Shown: positions 30,429 to 41,752 of the stretch, one piece after another
Numbering within the stretch: the first letter of the stretch is position 1
How the letters are laid out: each line of letters opens with the position of its first letter
NCBI RefSeq assembly: GCF_016008875.1
Contig: NZ_JADTQG010000009.1
Coordinates: 124,001-188,000 of the forward strand
Direction of reading: 5' to 3'
DNA length: 64,000 nucleotides
From: Ectopseudomonas mendocina
GTDB taxonomy: Bacteria; Pseudomonadota; Gammaproteobacteria; Pseudomonadales; Pseudomonadaceae
Notes under the pieces: model-generated
What the model was told of the DNA's origin: nothing
The model's input: only the letters and a program-made list of their open reading frames with translations
Database searches by the model: none
Program-made: the position numbers and the translations under genes

Positions 30429-30468
30429 GGGCACGGCATCGCTTCGGCGATCCGTGCCCTTTGTTTTT
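30429..30468 (+). terminator. Intrinsic terminator after rplI
   Basis: GGGCACGG pairs with CCGTGCCC, and inner ATCGC with GCGAT, around a TTCG tetraloop, with a single bulged C. A TTTGTTTTT tract follows. It ends 28 bp before the dnaB start. Confidence 0.93.
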
Positions 30469-30495
30469 CTATCGCAGCATTTTCCTCTCGAGCCT

Positions 30496-31890
30496 ATGAA
30501 CGACATCAGCATCCCCGAGCAATACGACCTGCAGACCGCAGCCCTGAAAGTGCCTCCGCACTCCATCGAGGCGGAGCAGGCGGTACTGGGCGGCCTGATG
30601 CTCGATAACAACGCCTGGGAGCGTGTGCTCGATGGCGTTTCCGATGTCGATTTCTATCGCCATGATCACCGCCTGATCTTCCGCGCGATCTTCAAGCTGG
30701 CCGAGCGTAACGAGCCGTTCGACGTGGTGACCCTGTCTGAACAGTTGGACAAGGAAGGGCAATTGTCGCAGGTCGGCGGCCTGGCCTACCTCGCCGAGCT
30801 GGCCAAGAACACGCCGTCGGTGGCCAACATCAAGGCCTACGCGCAGATCATTCGTGAGCGTGCGACCCTACGCAAACTGATCAGCATCAGCAACGAGATC
30901 GCCGACAGCGCCTATGCGCCGGAAGGCCGTACCGGCGAGGAAATCCTCGACGAAGCGGAGCGGCTGATCTTCCAGATCGCCGAAGACCGGCCCAAGACCG
31001 GTGGCCCGGTGGGCATCAACGACATTCTGGTCAAGGCCATCGACCGTATCGATACGCTGTTCAACAACGGCGATGCGATCACCGGTCTGTCCACCGGCTT
31101 CGACGATTTGGATAACCTGACCAGCGGCCTGCAGCCGGCCGACATGATCATCGTCGCCGGCCGTCCGTCGATGGGTAAGACCACCTTCGCCATGAACCTG
31201 GTGGAGAACGCGCTGATGCGCAGCGACAAGTCGATCCTCGTCTACTCGCTGGAGATGCCTTCGGAATCCATCGTCATTCGTATGCTTGCCTCCCTGGGGC
31301 GCATCGACCAGACCAAGGTACGTGCCGGTCAGCTCGACGACGATGACTGGCCGCGCCTGACCAGTGCGGTCAACCTGCTCAACGACCGCAAGCTGTTTAT
31401 CGACGATACGGCGGGCATTTCTCCCAGCGAGATGCGTGCGCGTACGCGGCGCCTGGCTCGCGAGCACGGCGAGATCGGTCTGATCATGGTCGACTACCTA
31501 CAGTTGATGCAGATTCCGGGCTCCAGCGGCGACAGCCGGGTCAACGAGATTTCCGAGATTTCGCGCTCGCTCAAGGGCCTGGCCAAGGAATTCAACTGCC
31601 CGGTCATCGCCCTGTCGCAGCTCAACCGTGGTCTGGAGCAGCGCCCCAACAAACGCCCGATCAACTCCGACTTGCGTGAATCCGGTGCGATCGAGCAGGA
31701 CGCCGACATCATCCTGTTCGTCTATCGCGACGAGGTGTACCACCCTGAGACCGAGTACAAGGGCGTGGCCGAGATCATCATCGGCAAGCAGCGTAACGGT
31801 CCGCTTGGCACTGCGCGCCTGGCCTTCCTCGGCAAGTATTCGCGCTTCGAGAACCTGGCGCCGGGCAGCTATCAGTTCGAGGATGAATGA
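30496..31890 (+). CDS. dnaB: Replicative DNA helicase DnaB
   Basis: Hexameric fork helicase. 464 residues: N-terminal DnaG-interacting domain (PHSIEAEQAVLGGLMLDN), linker, and RecA-like motor with Walker A GRPSMGKTTFAMN near 222, the IMVDYLQLMQ Walker B block and RESGAIEQDADII. No intein interrupts the P-loop, a common DnaB insertion site. The start at 30496 (MNDISIPEQYD) is preferred to one 14 codons upstream, which would lie in the tail of the rplI terminator region. Confidence 0.97.
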   Translation: MNDISIPEQYDLQTAALKVPPHSIEAEQAVLGGLMLDNNAWERVLDGVSDVDFYRHDHRLIFRAIFKLAERNEPFDVVTLSEQLDKEGQLSQVGGLAYLAELAKNTPSVANIKAYAQIIRERATLRKLISISNEIADSAYAPEGRTGEEILDEAERLIFQIAEDRPKTGGPVGINDILVKAIDRIDTLFNNGDAITGLSTGFDDLDNLTSGLQPADMIIVAGRPSMGKTTFAMNLVENALMRSDKSILVYSLEMPSESIVIRMLASLGRIDQTKVRAGQLDDDDWPRLTSAVNLLNDRKLFIDDTAGISPSEMRARTRRLAREHGEIGLIMVDYLQLMQIPGSSGDSRVNEISEISRSLKGLAKEFNCPVIALSQLNRGLEQRPNKRPINSDLRESGAIEQDADIILFVYRDEVYHPETEYKGVAEIIIGKQRNGPLGTARLAFLGKYSRFENLAPGSYQFEDE

Positions 31891-31924
31891 CAGTCGTAGC
31901 CCGGGCGTCGTAGGGGCGAGCTCT

Positions 31925-31984
31925 GTAGCCCGGATGAAATCCGGGGCTCTTGACGCAGAAGCTCCCGGATTGCATCCGGGCTAC
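31925..31984. repeat. REP-like inverted repeat, GTAGCCCGGAT family, copy 2
   Basis: GTAGCCCGGATGAAATCCGGG ... CCCGGATTGCATCCGGGCTAC in the same order and with the same loop triplets (GAA and TGC) as copy 1 at 7904-7964. A fragment of a further arm (CGTAGCCCGGG) lies at 31895-31905. Confidence 0.85.
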
Positions 31985-32000
31985 GCTCTAGATCAATGAA

Positions 32001-32037
32001 AACGGGCGCCCAGCGGTTAAGATGGGCGCCCGTTTTT
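32001..32037. terminator. Strong intrinsic terminator between dnaB and alr
   Basis: AACGGGCGCCCA and TGGGCGCCCGTT form a perfect 12-bp stem with a 10-base loop, followed by a T-run on the plus strand and an A-run upstream. It separates dnaB from alr, whose start is 18 bp further on. Confidence 0.9.
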
Positions 32038-32054
32038 CGTTCAGGCCTTCTGCC

Positions 32055-33131
32055 ATGCGCCCGCTAGCTGCCATCGTCGACCTCTCCGCCATTGCCCACA
32101 ACTACGCCGTCGCCAAGCGCTGCGCGCCGGGGCGTCAGGCTTTTGCGGTGGTCAAGGCCAATGCCTATGGGCACGGCGTGCGCGAAGTGGTCACGGCGCT
32201 GCACGATGTTGCCGACGGCTTCGCCGTGGCCTGCCTGGAAGAGGCGGCGGAAGTGCGCGCCATGCATGGCGAGGCGCGCATCCTGCTGCTCGAAGGCTGC
32301 TTCGAGGCTAGCGAGCATGCCATCGCTGCGCAGCTGGGACTGGATCTGGTGGTGCAGAGTGCAGCGCAGGCCGAGGCGCTGCTCGCCAGTGATCTGGTGC
32401 GGCCACTGAATGTCTGGCTCAAGCTGGACTCCGGCATGCATCGCCTCGGTTTCGATGCTACCAGCCTGCGCCAGTGGCATGCGCAGCTTGAAGACGCCGA
32501 CCAGGTCAAAGAGCTCAACCTGCTCAGCCATTTCGCCTGTGCCGACGAGCGTGGGCATCCCCTCACCGAGCAGCAGGTCGAGCGTTTTCTCGATCTGCTG
32601 GACCTGGATTTCAACCGCCGATCCCTGGCCAACTCGGCGGCGGTGCTGACCATTCCCGCCGCGCACATGGATTGGCTGCGTCCCGGCATCATGCTCTACG
32701 GGGCGACGCCGTTCGCCGAGCTGAGTGCGCGCGAGCTTGGGCTCAGGCCCGCCATGACTCTGGCTGCGCGGGTGATCGCCGTGCGTGAAGTGGCTGCTGG
32801 TGAAAGTGTCGGTTATGGCGCGAGCTGGGTGGCGCAGCGGCCTTCGCGGATTGCCACGGTCAGCTGCGGTTATGCCGACGGTTACCCGCGCCATGCGCCG
32901 AGCGGCACGCCGGTACTGGTCGACGGGCAGCGTGCGGCGTTGGCGGGCCGGGTGTCGATGGACATGCTGGCGGTGGATATCACCGACCTACCCGAGGCTG
33001 ATGTCGATTCGCCGGTGGAGCTATGGGGCGCATATCTGCCGCTGGATGAGGTGGCGGCAGCCTGCGGCACCATCGGCTACGAGCTGCTGACCAAGGTCAC
33101 AGCGCGAGTACCGCGTCGCTATATCGGCTAG
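32055..33131 (+). CDS. alr: Alanine racemase
   Basis: PLP enzyme that makes D-alanine for peptidoglycan. 358 residues. The PLP Lys is at about 34 in VVKANAYGHG, and the second catalytic base Tyr is in VGYGASW near 253; the C-terminal beta domain ends TARVPRRYIG. The start at 32055 (MRPLAAIVDL) avoids 11 codons that fall in the terminator stem. Position next to the GGDEF gene and ygiQ points to the biosynthetic Alr rather than catabolic DadX. It shares a CTAG with the convergent GGDEF gene so both stops overlap by 4 bp. Confidence 0.94.
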   Translation: MRPLAAIVDLSAIAHNYAVAKRCAPGRQAFAVVKANAYGHGVREVVTALHDVADGFAVACLEEAAEVRAMHGEARILLLEGCFEASEHAIAAQLGLDLVVQSAAQAEALLASDLVRPLNVWLKLDSGMHRLGFDATSLRQWHAQLEDADQVKELNLLSHFACADERGHPLTEQQVERFLDLLDLDFNRRSLANSAAVLTIPAAHMDWLRPGIMLYGATPFAELSARELGLRPAMTLAARVIAVREVAAGESVGYGASWVAQRPSRIATVSCGYADGYPRHAPSGTPVLVDGQRAALAGRVSMDMLAVDITDLPEADVDSPVELWGAYLPLDEVAAACGTIGYELLTKVTARVPRRYIG

Positions 33132-35035
33132 GCCAGGCCGCTGGGTACTTTGAGAATGTCCAGCTGCAGGCAGGCCTGCTCGCTCAGCTCGCCATCATCA
33201 CCGTGCACGCGCGCGCCTGAGCGTCCCAGTTCCTTGACGCGGTAGAGCGCCTGGTCGGCGATCTTGTACAGCCCGGTGAAGTTCTTCGCATGGCGTGGAT
33301 AGAGCGCCACGCCGATGCTGATGGTCACACGCAGGCGCTCGGCACCGTAGTGCACGGGTTCGGACAGCTCCGCCAGCAGGCGCTCGGCGATTTCGCGGGC
33401 CTGGCTTTCGGCGTCGCTGCCACAGATCAGCACGGCGAACTCGTCACCGCCCAGGCGCGCTACCGTGTCACCCAGGCGCACGTGTTCGCGCAGGCGCCTG
33501 GCAATCACCTGCAGCATCAGGTCGCCGGCCGCATGGCCGAAGCGATCATTGATCGGCTTGAAGTGATCCAGGTCGATCAGCAGCAGCGCCACGCTTTCCT
33601 TGTGTCGCTCGGCATGCGCCAGGGCCGACTCGCAGCGTTCGACCAGGTAGCGGCGGTTGGGCAACTCGGTCAGCAGGTCGTGGAAGGCAGCATGCTGCAG
33701 CTCGCACTCGCGTTCACGCAGTTGTTCGTTGGTCGCGGCCAGTTCGGCGGTGCGTGCGGTCACCGCAGCCTGCAGCTCATCGGCGCTGGCCTGGAGTTGG
33801 GCCAGGCGTGCGGTTTTTTCACGATCCGCTTGCTGCAGCGCCACGGCGCGCTCCTGCTTGAGTATCTGGATGCGATACGCCAGGGCGAAAGAGAACAGGA
33901 TGGATTCCGCGGCCACCGCGAGTGGAAATACATAGGCATTCCATTCGGCCGGTTGTAATAAGCCGGTGGTGCGTAGCAGCAGGATGGCCACGCTGCCCAG
34001 CACCAGGCCGTAGCCATAAAGGTACAGTTGCGCAGGAAAAAAGCCCTGGCGCCAGCGCACCACTGCACTGCCCAGCGCGGCAGGGATGCTGGTCAGCGAC
34101 AGCAGCGCGATGGCCCAGGCTGCCAGATAGCGTTGATCGAGCAGGGTCAAGACAATGGCGAAGAGATAGATCACGCAGGCCATGTTCAACAGCTGGTGGG
34201 CCCAGCGCACATACTGCTTGGTCTGCAGCAGGGTCTGGGTGAATCGGCTGGCGAACAGGCCCCACAGCGACGGCAGGGTGATGCGGTCGAGCCACGCCGG
34301 CACGGGATGATGCGGCCACAGGTACTGCGCACCATGCCCGGTCATGCTCATGATGAATAGCAGGGCGAAGGCGGTGGTCAGCACATACCAGAAGTAGGCC
34401 TTGTCGCGCAGCGAGATAAGGATGAACAGGTTGTACAGCAGCAGCGCGAAGACCACGCCGTAGATGGCGCCTAGCGATAGGTTCTCGCGTGCGGCCAGTT
34501 GCGTGAGTTCATCAAGCTGCCAGATGCGCAGCGGGAAGGAGTTGCCGGCGGGATCAAAGGTGCGCAGATAGAAGGTCGTCGGCTGTTCAGTGAGAGGCTG
34601 CAGGTCGAACACCATGCGCCGGTAGGGGTGATCGCGATTCTCGGTAAAGGGCACGCGTTCGCCGGACTGGCGCATTTGCCAGGCGCCCTGGCCGTTCGGC
34701 TGGTAGAGCTGCAGGTCGAGCTGGGTCACTGCGCCCACTTCCAGCACCCAATGGGCCGGGGCGCGCATATCGCGCTGCAGGGTCAGTTTTATCCACCACG
34801 GGTTCAGGCTCTGGCCGACGCTGGCACGACCATTGGCCGGGCGAAAGCGCGACTGCAGCTCAGGGGCCGCGATGTCGTCGATGCTCAGGCTGCCTTCCGT
34901 GTCTTCCAGCAGTTCGATATGGGCGTTGAGCGGCATGCCGCTGCTGGCGTCGGTGAGCGTCACGGATGCCATGGCCAGGCCCGTGGTCGACAGTCCGAGT
35001 AGAAGAATGAGCAGGAAGGCGAAGCGCAGCAGCAT
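33128..35035 (-). CDS. nicD: 7TMR-DISM diguanylate cyclase (NicD-like)
   Basis: Makes cyclic-di-GMP from GTP. 635 residues: signal peptide (MLLRFAFLLILLLGLSTTGLA), a periplasmic 7TMR-DISM extracellular domain (about 30-170), seven membrane helices (about 185-390), a short coiled coil, and a GGDEF domain (about 460-620). The active-site motif GGDEF is intact, and an RLGD inhibitory I-site stands five residues before it. The order alr - this gene - ygiQ is that of P. aeruginosa PA4930-PA4928, in which PA4929 is NicD, a cyclase in nutrient-induced biofilm dispersion. The symbol is assigned by synteny and architecture. Confidence 0.82.
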   Translation of the reverse strand: MLLRFAFLLILLLGLSTTGLAMASVTLTDASSGMPLNAHIELLEDTEGSLSIDDIAAPELQSRFRPANGRASVGQSLNPWWIKLTLQRDMRAPAHWVLEVGAVTQLDLQLYQPNGQGAWQMRQSGERVPFTENRDHPYRRMVFDLQPLTEQPTTFYLRTFDPAGNSFPLRIWQLDELTQLAARENLSLGAIYGVVFALLLYNLFILISLRDKAYFWYVLTTAFALLFIMSMTGHGAQYLWPHHPVPAWLDRITLPSLWGLFASRFTQTLLQTKQYVRWAHQLLNMACVIYLFAIVLTLLDQRYLAAWAIALLSLTSIPAALGSAVVRWRQGFFPAQLYLYGYGLVLGSVAILLLRTTGLLQPAEWNAYVFPLAVAAESILFSFALAYRIQILKQERAVALQQADREKTARLAQLQASADELQAAVTARTAELAATNEQLRERECELQHAAFHDLLTELPNRRYLVERCESALAHAERHKESVALLLIDLDHFKPINDRFGHAAGDLMLQVIARRLREHVRLGDTVARLGGDEFAVLICGSDAESQAREIAERLLAELSEPVHYGAERLRVTISIGVALYPRHAKNFTGLYKIADQALYRVKELGRSGARVHGDDGELSEQACLQLDILKVPSGLA

Positions 35036-35276
35036 AGGTGTCCTGGGGGCGACTGGCCGAATGTTTGAGTATATGCACAGGATTGTTATCGGAAGAAAAC
35101 AATATGGCGTCTGGCTATCGCCGGAAAATGCCTGAATTATCTGCTCTTTCGAGCCCGTAACCGGTGGCCGAGACGCCGCACGATGAAATTCCAGCCGCGT
35201 CGCTTGAGCGCTTGCCATCGAGGCTGTTCACGGCATTAAACCCAGTGGAATAGTCTGGTTTGGTCAAAATTTGTGC

Positions 35277-35282
35277 TATTAT
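35277..35282 (+). promoter_or_regulatory. Extended -10 promoter for ygiQ
   Basis: TGC-TATTAT, an extended -10 element, 35 bp before the ygiQ start in an AT-rich stretch. No good -35 is seen. The rest of the 282-bp gap between the divergent nicD and ygiQ genes holds nothing else I can name. Confidence 0.4.
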
Positions 35283-35317
35283 CCGCGCCCCTCGTGATAG
35301 CCCATTGATCAAAAAAT

Positions 35318-37615
<2,298 letters not shown>

Positions 37616-37634
37616 GGCAGTCGCAGCACAACGC

Positions 37635-37705
37635 TTCGCGGACAAGTCCGCTCCCACAGGGCTAAGCAAGCCTGCTGATGTTGTGGGGGCAGACTTGTCC
37701 GCGAA
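37635..37705. repeat. REP-like inverted repeat, TTCGCGGACAAGTCCGCTCCCACA type
   Basis: TTCGCGGACAAGTCCGCTCCCACAGG is mirrored by GTGGGGGCAGACTTGTCCGCGAA about 20 bp later. Lies just after ygiQ and marks the junction between the conserved core and the accessory region. Confidence 0.78.
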
Positions 37706-37783
37706 TTGTTTTGGTGGCGCAAAAACCTCGCGGGTGAAGCCTTTCCCAAGGTGTGCGGAAGGCCGTCGCGAAGCTGCGCGGGA

Positions 37784-37812
37784 TTGGCGTGTTTCTTATC
37801 TGGCACTATAGT
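37784..37812 (+). promoter_or_regulatory. Sigma-70 promoter of the beta-helix/diheme operon
   Basis: TTGGCG (37784-37789), a 17-base spacer, then TATAGT (37807-37812), 36 bp before the first start codon. The -10 box is inside the palindrome at 37801-37816. Confidence 0.65.
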
Positions 37813-37816
37813 GCCA
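37801..37816. promoter_or_regulatory. Perfect 16-bp palindrome over the -10 box, candidate operator
   Basis: TGGCACTATAGTGCCA is a perfect palindrome covering the -10 hexamer. It is flanked by a looser inverted pair, TTCTTAT on the left and ATAAGAA on the right. A dimeric repressor bound here would block RNA polymerase. No regulator gene is adjacent and I do not recognise the site as that of a known family. Confidence 0.6.
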
Positions 37817-37847
37817 ATCATATAAGAACAAAATCCGGAGTCCCGCC

Positions 37848-39098
37848 ATGCGTATAGTCGTGCCATCACTGCTCGCCATCTCCCTGACACTTGCCGCTTG
37901 TGGGGAACCCGAGGCACCGCCACCTGCTGCCAGCCAGGATTTCCAGAAAGAACTGCAGACCCGGCTGATCAAGGCCAAGTCTGGCGAGGTGATCGAGCTG
38001 CCCGAGGGCACCTGGCAACTGGATCGTAGCCTCAGCCTCAAGATCAGTGGGGTGACGCTGCGTGGTGCCGGGATGGGCCAGACCATTCTTAACTTCAAGG
38101 GCCAGAAGTCCGGTGCCGAAGGGCTGCTGGTGAATGCGTCCGACTTCACCATCGAGGACCTGGCGCTGGAAGACACCAAGGGCGACGCGCTCAAAATCGT
38201 TGGCGGCGAGAACATCATCATCCGCCGCGTGCGAACCGAGTGGACCAATGGCCCGGCGACCGAGAATGGCGCTTACGGCATCTACCCGGTGCAGACCGAG
38301 AACGTACTGATCGACGGCGTGGTCGCCATCGGCGCCTCGGATGCCGGCATCTACGTCGGTCAGTCGCGCAATGTGGTGGTGCGCAACAGCCGTGCCGAGC
38401 GCAACGTCGCCGGCATCGAGATCGAGAACACCATCGGTGCCGACGTCTACGACAACGTCGCCACCGGCAATACCGGCGGCATCCTGGTATTCAACATGCC
38501 CAACCTGCCACAGCCGGGACACACCACGCGGGTCTATCGCAACAAGGTCGAGGGCAACAACCACAAGAACTTCGGTCACAAGGGCACACCTGTGGCCAGC
38601 GTGCCGGCCGGCTCCGGAGTGTTGGTCAACTCCAACGACAAGGTGGAAATCTTCGACAACGATATCGGCGACCACCGCACCGCCAATGTCATCGTCAGCA
38701 GCTACTTCAGCACCGGCTATACCGATCTCTCTACTACTGAGGATTTCGATCCCTATCCGGAGGCCATCCATATCCATGGCAACCGCTTCGGCCCGGCGGG
38801 CGATAGCCCGGACAACCTGGAGCTGAAGGCGCTCAAGCTGGCGAAGTTCGGCCTCAACGGTCGTCTGCCGGACATTCTCTGGGACGGCTACGTCAATCCT
38901 GACAAGCTGGAAGGCGGCAAGCTGCCACCCGAACTGGCGATCTGCATCGACAATGGTGACGCCGGCATCGTCAATGTCGACGGGCCTGGTGGTTACAAGA
39001 ACATCAGCACCGATATCGAGCCGCATCGCTGCGAGCTGCCCCGTTTGCCCGCCGTCGAACTGCGCGCCGCGCTGGAAGAAAAAGGCGAGGGCGCATGA
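37848..39098 (+). CDS. Parallel beta-helix repeat lipoprotein
   Basis: 416 residues. Lipoprotein signal peptide with lipobox LAAC (Cys18). From about residue 45 to 330 it is a right-handed beta-helix with repeated short strands and Asn/Gly turns (VTLRGAGMGQTILNF, FTIEDLALEDTKGDALKI, NVLIDGVVAIGASDAGIYVG, NVVVRNSRAERNVAGIEIEN). It fits the family of parallel beta-helix proteins (TIGR03805-like) that is known mainly for sitting next to a diheme cytochrome of the following type. A carbohydrate-active fold is possible, but I see no catalytic site. It overlaps the next gene by 4 bp (ATGA). Confidence 0.85.
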   Translation: MRIVVPSLLAISLTLAACGEPEAPPPAASQDFQKELQTRLIKAKSGEVIELPEGTWQLDRSLSLKISGVTLRGAGMGQTILNFKGQKSGAEGLLVNASDFTIEDLALEDTKGDALKIVGGENIIIRRVRTEWTNGPATENGAYGIYPVQTENVLIDGVVAIGASDAGIYVGQSRNVVVRNSRAERNVAGIEIENTIGADVYDNVATGNTGGILVFNMPNLPQPGHTTRVYRNKVEGNNHKNFGHKGTPVASVPAGSGVLVNSNDKVEIFDNDIGDHRTANVIVSSYFSTGYTDLSTTEDFDPYPEAIHIHGNRFGPAGDSPDNLELKALKLAKFGLNGRLPDILWDGYVNPDKLEGGKLPPELAICIDNGDAGIVNVDGPGGYKNISTDIEPHRCELPRLPAVELRAALEEKGEGA

Positions 39099-40204
39099 GG
39101 AACGCTTGGTTAGTGCTCACTACCGTGCTGCTTGCCGCCTGCGAGCAGCAGCCGCGTGCTCCTCTGTATCTGCCCAGTGGCGAGAACTATCCGGAAAAGC
39201 TTAGTGGCTGGGGCGTGCTGCAACAGCGCGACGGCCAGCTGCAGCCAGTCGACGGCGTATTGCCCTATGACCTCAATACGCCGCTGTTCACCGACTATGC
39301 GCATAAGCTGCGCACCCTCTGGATGCCGCAAGGCAGTAGCGCGCAGTACGGCGAGGCGCGCTTCGATTATCCGCTGGGTACGGTGCTGAGCAAGACCTTC
39401 TATTACCCGCGCGACGCGCAGGGACGCTTGCAGCGTAGCGAGCAGCGCGACGCCGAGGTGGTGGAGTTGAGCCAGGTGAGGCTGATCGAGACGCGTATCC
39501 TGCTGCGTCAGGAGCAGGGCTGGGTCGCCTTGCCCTACGTCTGGGACTCCGAGCAGCGCGAGGCGACGCTGGACTGGGCAGGCGCCAGCTTTGACTTGGA
39601 ATTGCACAATGAGCGCGGCGAGATGCTGGCGGTCGACTATCAGGTGCCTGACGCCAATCAATGTGCGGGTTGTCATGAAGAGCAGGCCGGCAAGGGCGTG
39701 CAGCCGCTGGGGCCGAAGGCGCGCCATCTGAACAAGGATTTCGCCTATGCCGATGGCGCGGCCAACCAGCTGCTGCGCTGGCAGACGGTCGGTTTTCTGC
39801 AGGGCGTCCCGGCGCAGGTGAGTGATCTGCCACGCAATGCACGATGGGGCGAGGCGCGACAAGGAGAAAATCTACAGGCCCAGGCGCGCAGCTACCTGGA
39901 TGCCAACTGCTCGCACTGCCATAACCCGGAAGGGCCGGGGCGCACCTCCGGCCTGTATCTCGATCCCGCCACGCCGCTGAGCATCGCCTACGGGCTATGC
40001 AAGCAGCCGGTGGCGGCTGGCAAGGGCTCCGGTGACCGTCTGGTGGACATTCATCCCGGTGCGCCGGAGAAGTCGGTGCTGAGCTTCCGCCTGCACAACA
40101 CCGATCCCAGCATCATGATGCCCGAACTGGGACGCTCCACCTCCCACCGCGAAGGGCTGGAGGTGATCGACCGCTGGATCGCCAGTCTCGCTGGCGAGTG
40201 CTGA
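39095..40204 (+). CDS. SO2930-family diheme c-type cytochrome lipoprotein
   Basis: 369 residues. Lipobox LAAC (Cys16). Two c-type heme sites: CAGCH at about 190 and CSHCH at about 272; a possible distal Met ligand lies near MMPELGRS at the end. The protein resembles the TIGR03806-like family named after Shewanella SO_2930, of unknown role. Both it and the beta-helix protein should be anchored in a membrane facing the periplasm or outside, so an oxidoreductase acting on or with the beta-helix partner is an inference. Its stop is only 4 bp from the convergent tolC-like gene stop. Confidence 0.85.
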   Translation: MRNAWLVLTTVLLAACEQQPRAPLYLPSGENYPEKLSGWGVLQQRDGQLQPVDGVLPYDLNTPLFTDYAHKLRTLWMPQGSSAQYGEARFDYPLGTVLSKTFYYPRDAQGRLQRSEQRDAEVVELSQVRLIETRILLRQEQGWVALPYVWDSEQREATLDWAGASFDLELHNERGEMLAVDYQVPDANQCAGCHEEQAGKGVQPLGPKARHLNKDFAYADGAANQLLRWQTVGFLQGVPAQVSDLPRNARWGEARQGENLQAQARSYLDANCSHCHNPEGPGRTSGLYLDPATPLSIAYGLCKQPVAAGKGSGDRLVDIHPGAPEKSVLSFRLHNTDPSIMMPELGRSTSHREGLEVIDRWIASLAGEC

Positions 40205-40208
40205 CAGG

Positions 40209-41693
40209 CTAGAGCTGACCTGCCTGCCACTGCGCTTCACGGCTGGATAGCGCAGCTGCGATATCGGCAACGCTGTCGGAGGCGACGCTCTCCGGCAGCG
40301 GGTCGAGGCCGACGCTGGCAAATACCTGGCCGTAGCTGTTGCGCAGCTCGGCGTAGGCCAGATCACGGCGCAGATCCGCCTGCAGGGTGTTCAGCTCGCC
40401 CTGGATCAACTCCAGTTCGCCGATACCCTGTGCCTGGTGGCGATTGCGCAACTGCTCGACGATCTGCCCATCCAGGCCGGCCAGTTGCTGGCTGGTCTGG
40501 AACTGGCGCTGCGCTTCGCGGAAGTTGGCATTGGCGACGTGCAATTGGGCCAGGACGGCCATGGACATGGCCTGGCGCCGTGCATCGGCGACCTCTTGGC
40601 CGGCCTTGGCGACATCGATGGCGGCAGGAGCGGACAGCACATTGAACAGGTTCCAGGTCACCTTAACGCCATAGTCGGCCCAGCTCTGGTTCACCAGGAA
40701 CGAGTTGCTGTCGTAGTGTCCGCCGGCGGAAAACTCCAGGCCTGGCAACAGTCGCAGCATGGCCTTGCGGGTTTCGGCTGCGCTGATGCGCGCCTGGTAG
40801 TCCTGCTCGCGCAGCTCCGGTCGGCTGGCCAGGGCTTCCTGTTCCAGCGTATCGAGAGCCACCTTCAGTTCCGGGACCTGATAACCGTCCTCGGGGGCCA
40901 GTTCGACCTGGGTGCCCAGCGGCAGGTTGATCAGGGTAGCCAGCTCGGTCTTGGCCAGCGACAGGGCACGACGCTGCTCTTCGAGCTGGCGTGTGGCTTC
41001 GATCAGGGCACGCTGGTAGCCCAGCGCCTGGATAGGATCGCCGATGCGTTGTTCGCTGAGACGCTGGCTGTTGTCTCGGGCCTGGCCGACACGCGCCATG
41101 AGGCTGTCGATCTGGGTCAGCAGGCGATCGGCGGCTACGGCGCGCCAGTAGGCCGAGCGCACGTCCTGGATGATGGTATGGACGACTTTGCGGCGGCGCT
41201 CCTGCACGATCAGGCGTTGATCGCCCTGCTGCTTGGCGCTGACGTAGCTGACGCCGAAGTCCAGCACGTTCCAGACCATGGTCAGGTCGGCTACGCCGCG
41301 GTCGCGATCCTGCGAGGTGGACGGCTCCAGTGACTGGGTGCCGGTCTCGATGCTCTGGCTGCTGGACGCGCTGACGTTATTGCGCCCGGCATAGCCGGCG
41401 GAGAGTGCCATGCGCGGCAGCATGTCGAAAGTGGCCAGGTCGACCTGACGCTGGGCCATGGCTTCTTCCATGACCTTCAGGCGGGCCTCGAGGTTGTACT
41501 TAACCGCGCGGGCCATGGCCTCGTGCAAGGTCAGCGGGCCGCTGAGCGGTTCCTGATCCTTGAACATGATTGCCAGATCCTGCTGCGCACGTTGCTCGCT
41601 GACGCTGCGGTCGATGGGTTGGCTGGTGACTGCGCAGCCGCTGATGGCCAGGGTCAGCAGGCTGACCGCAAATAGTGTTTGGCTCTTTTTCAT
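40209..41693 (-). CDS. TolC-family outer-membrane efflux lipoprotein
   Basis: 494 residues. Signal peptide with lipobox ISGC (Cys20), so it is lipidated, like NodT/OprM-type and unlike E. coli TolC. Two TolC repeats are visible as long amphipathic helices (DYQARISAAETRKAMLRLLPG and RQAMSMAVLAQLHVANANFREAQRQF regions) with short strands between. It is the last gene of the minus-strand cluster, 59 bp after the giant repeat protein, and is the natural outer-membrane channel for the adaptors at 53542-57733. No drug pump gene accompanies it. Confidence 0.88.
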   Translation of the reverse strand: MKKSQTLFAVSLLTLAISGCAVTSQPIDRSVSEQRAQQDLAIMFKDQEPLSGPLTLHEAMARAVKYNLEARLKVMEEAMAQRQVDLATFDMLPRMALSAGYAGRNNVSASSSQSIETGTQSLEPSTSQDRDRGVADLTMVWNVLDFGVSYVSAKQQGDQRLIVQERRRKVVHTIIQDVRSAYWRAVAADRLLTQIDSLMARVGQARDNSQRLSEQRIGDPIQALGYQRALIEATRQLEEQRRALSLAKTELATLINLPLGTQVELAPEDGYQVPELKVALDTLEQEALASRPELREQDYQARISAAETRKAMLRLLPGLEFSAGGHYDSNSFLVNQSWADYGVKVTWNLFNVLSAPAAIDVAKAGQEVADARRQAMSMAVLAQLHVANANFREAQRQFQTSQQLAGLDGQIVEQLRNRHQAQGIGELELIQGELNTLQADLRRDLAYAELRNSYGQVFASVGLDPLPESVASDSVADIAAALSSREAQWQAGQL

Positions 41694-41752
41694 CCTTGGG
41701 CCGCCCCCTTGTCACGGCACCAACTCACTCGTTCTCGTCGTTATGTATTGGC

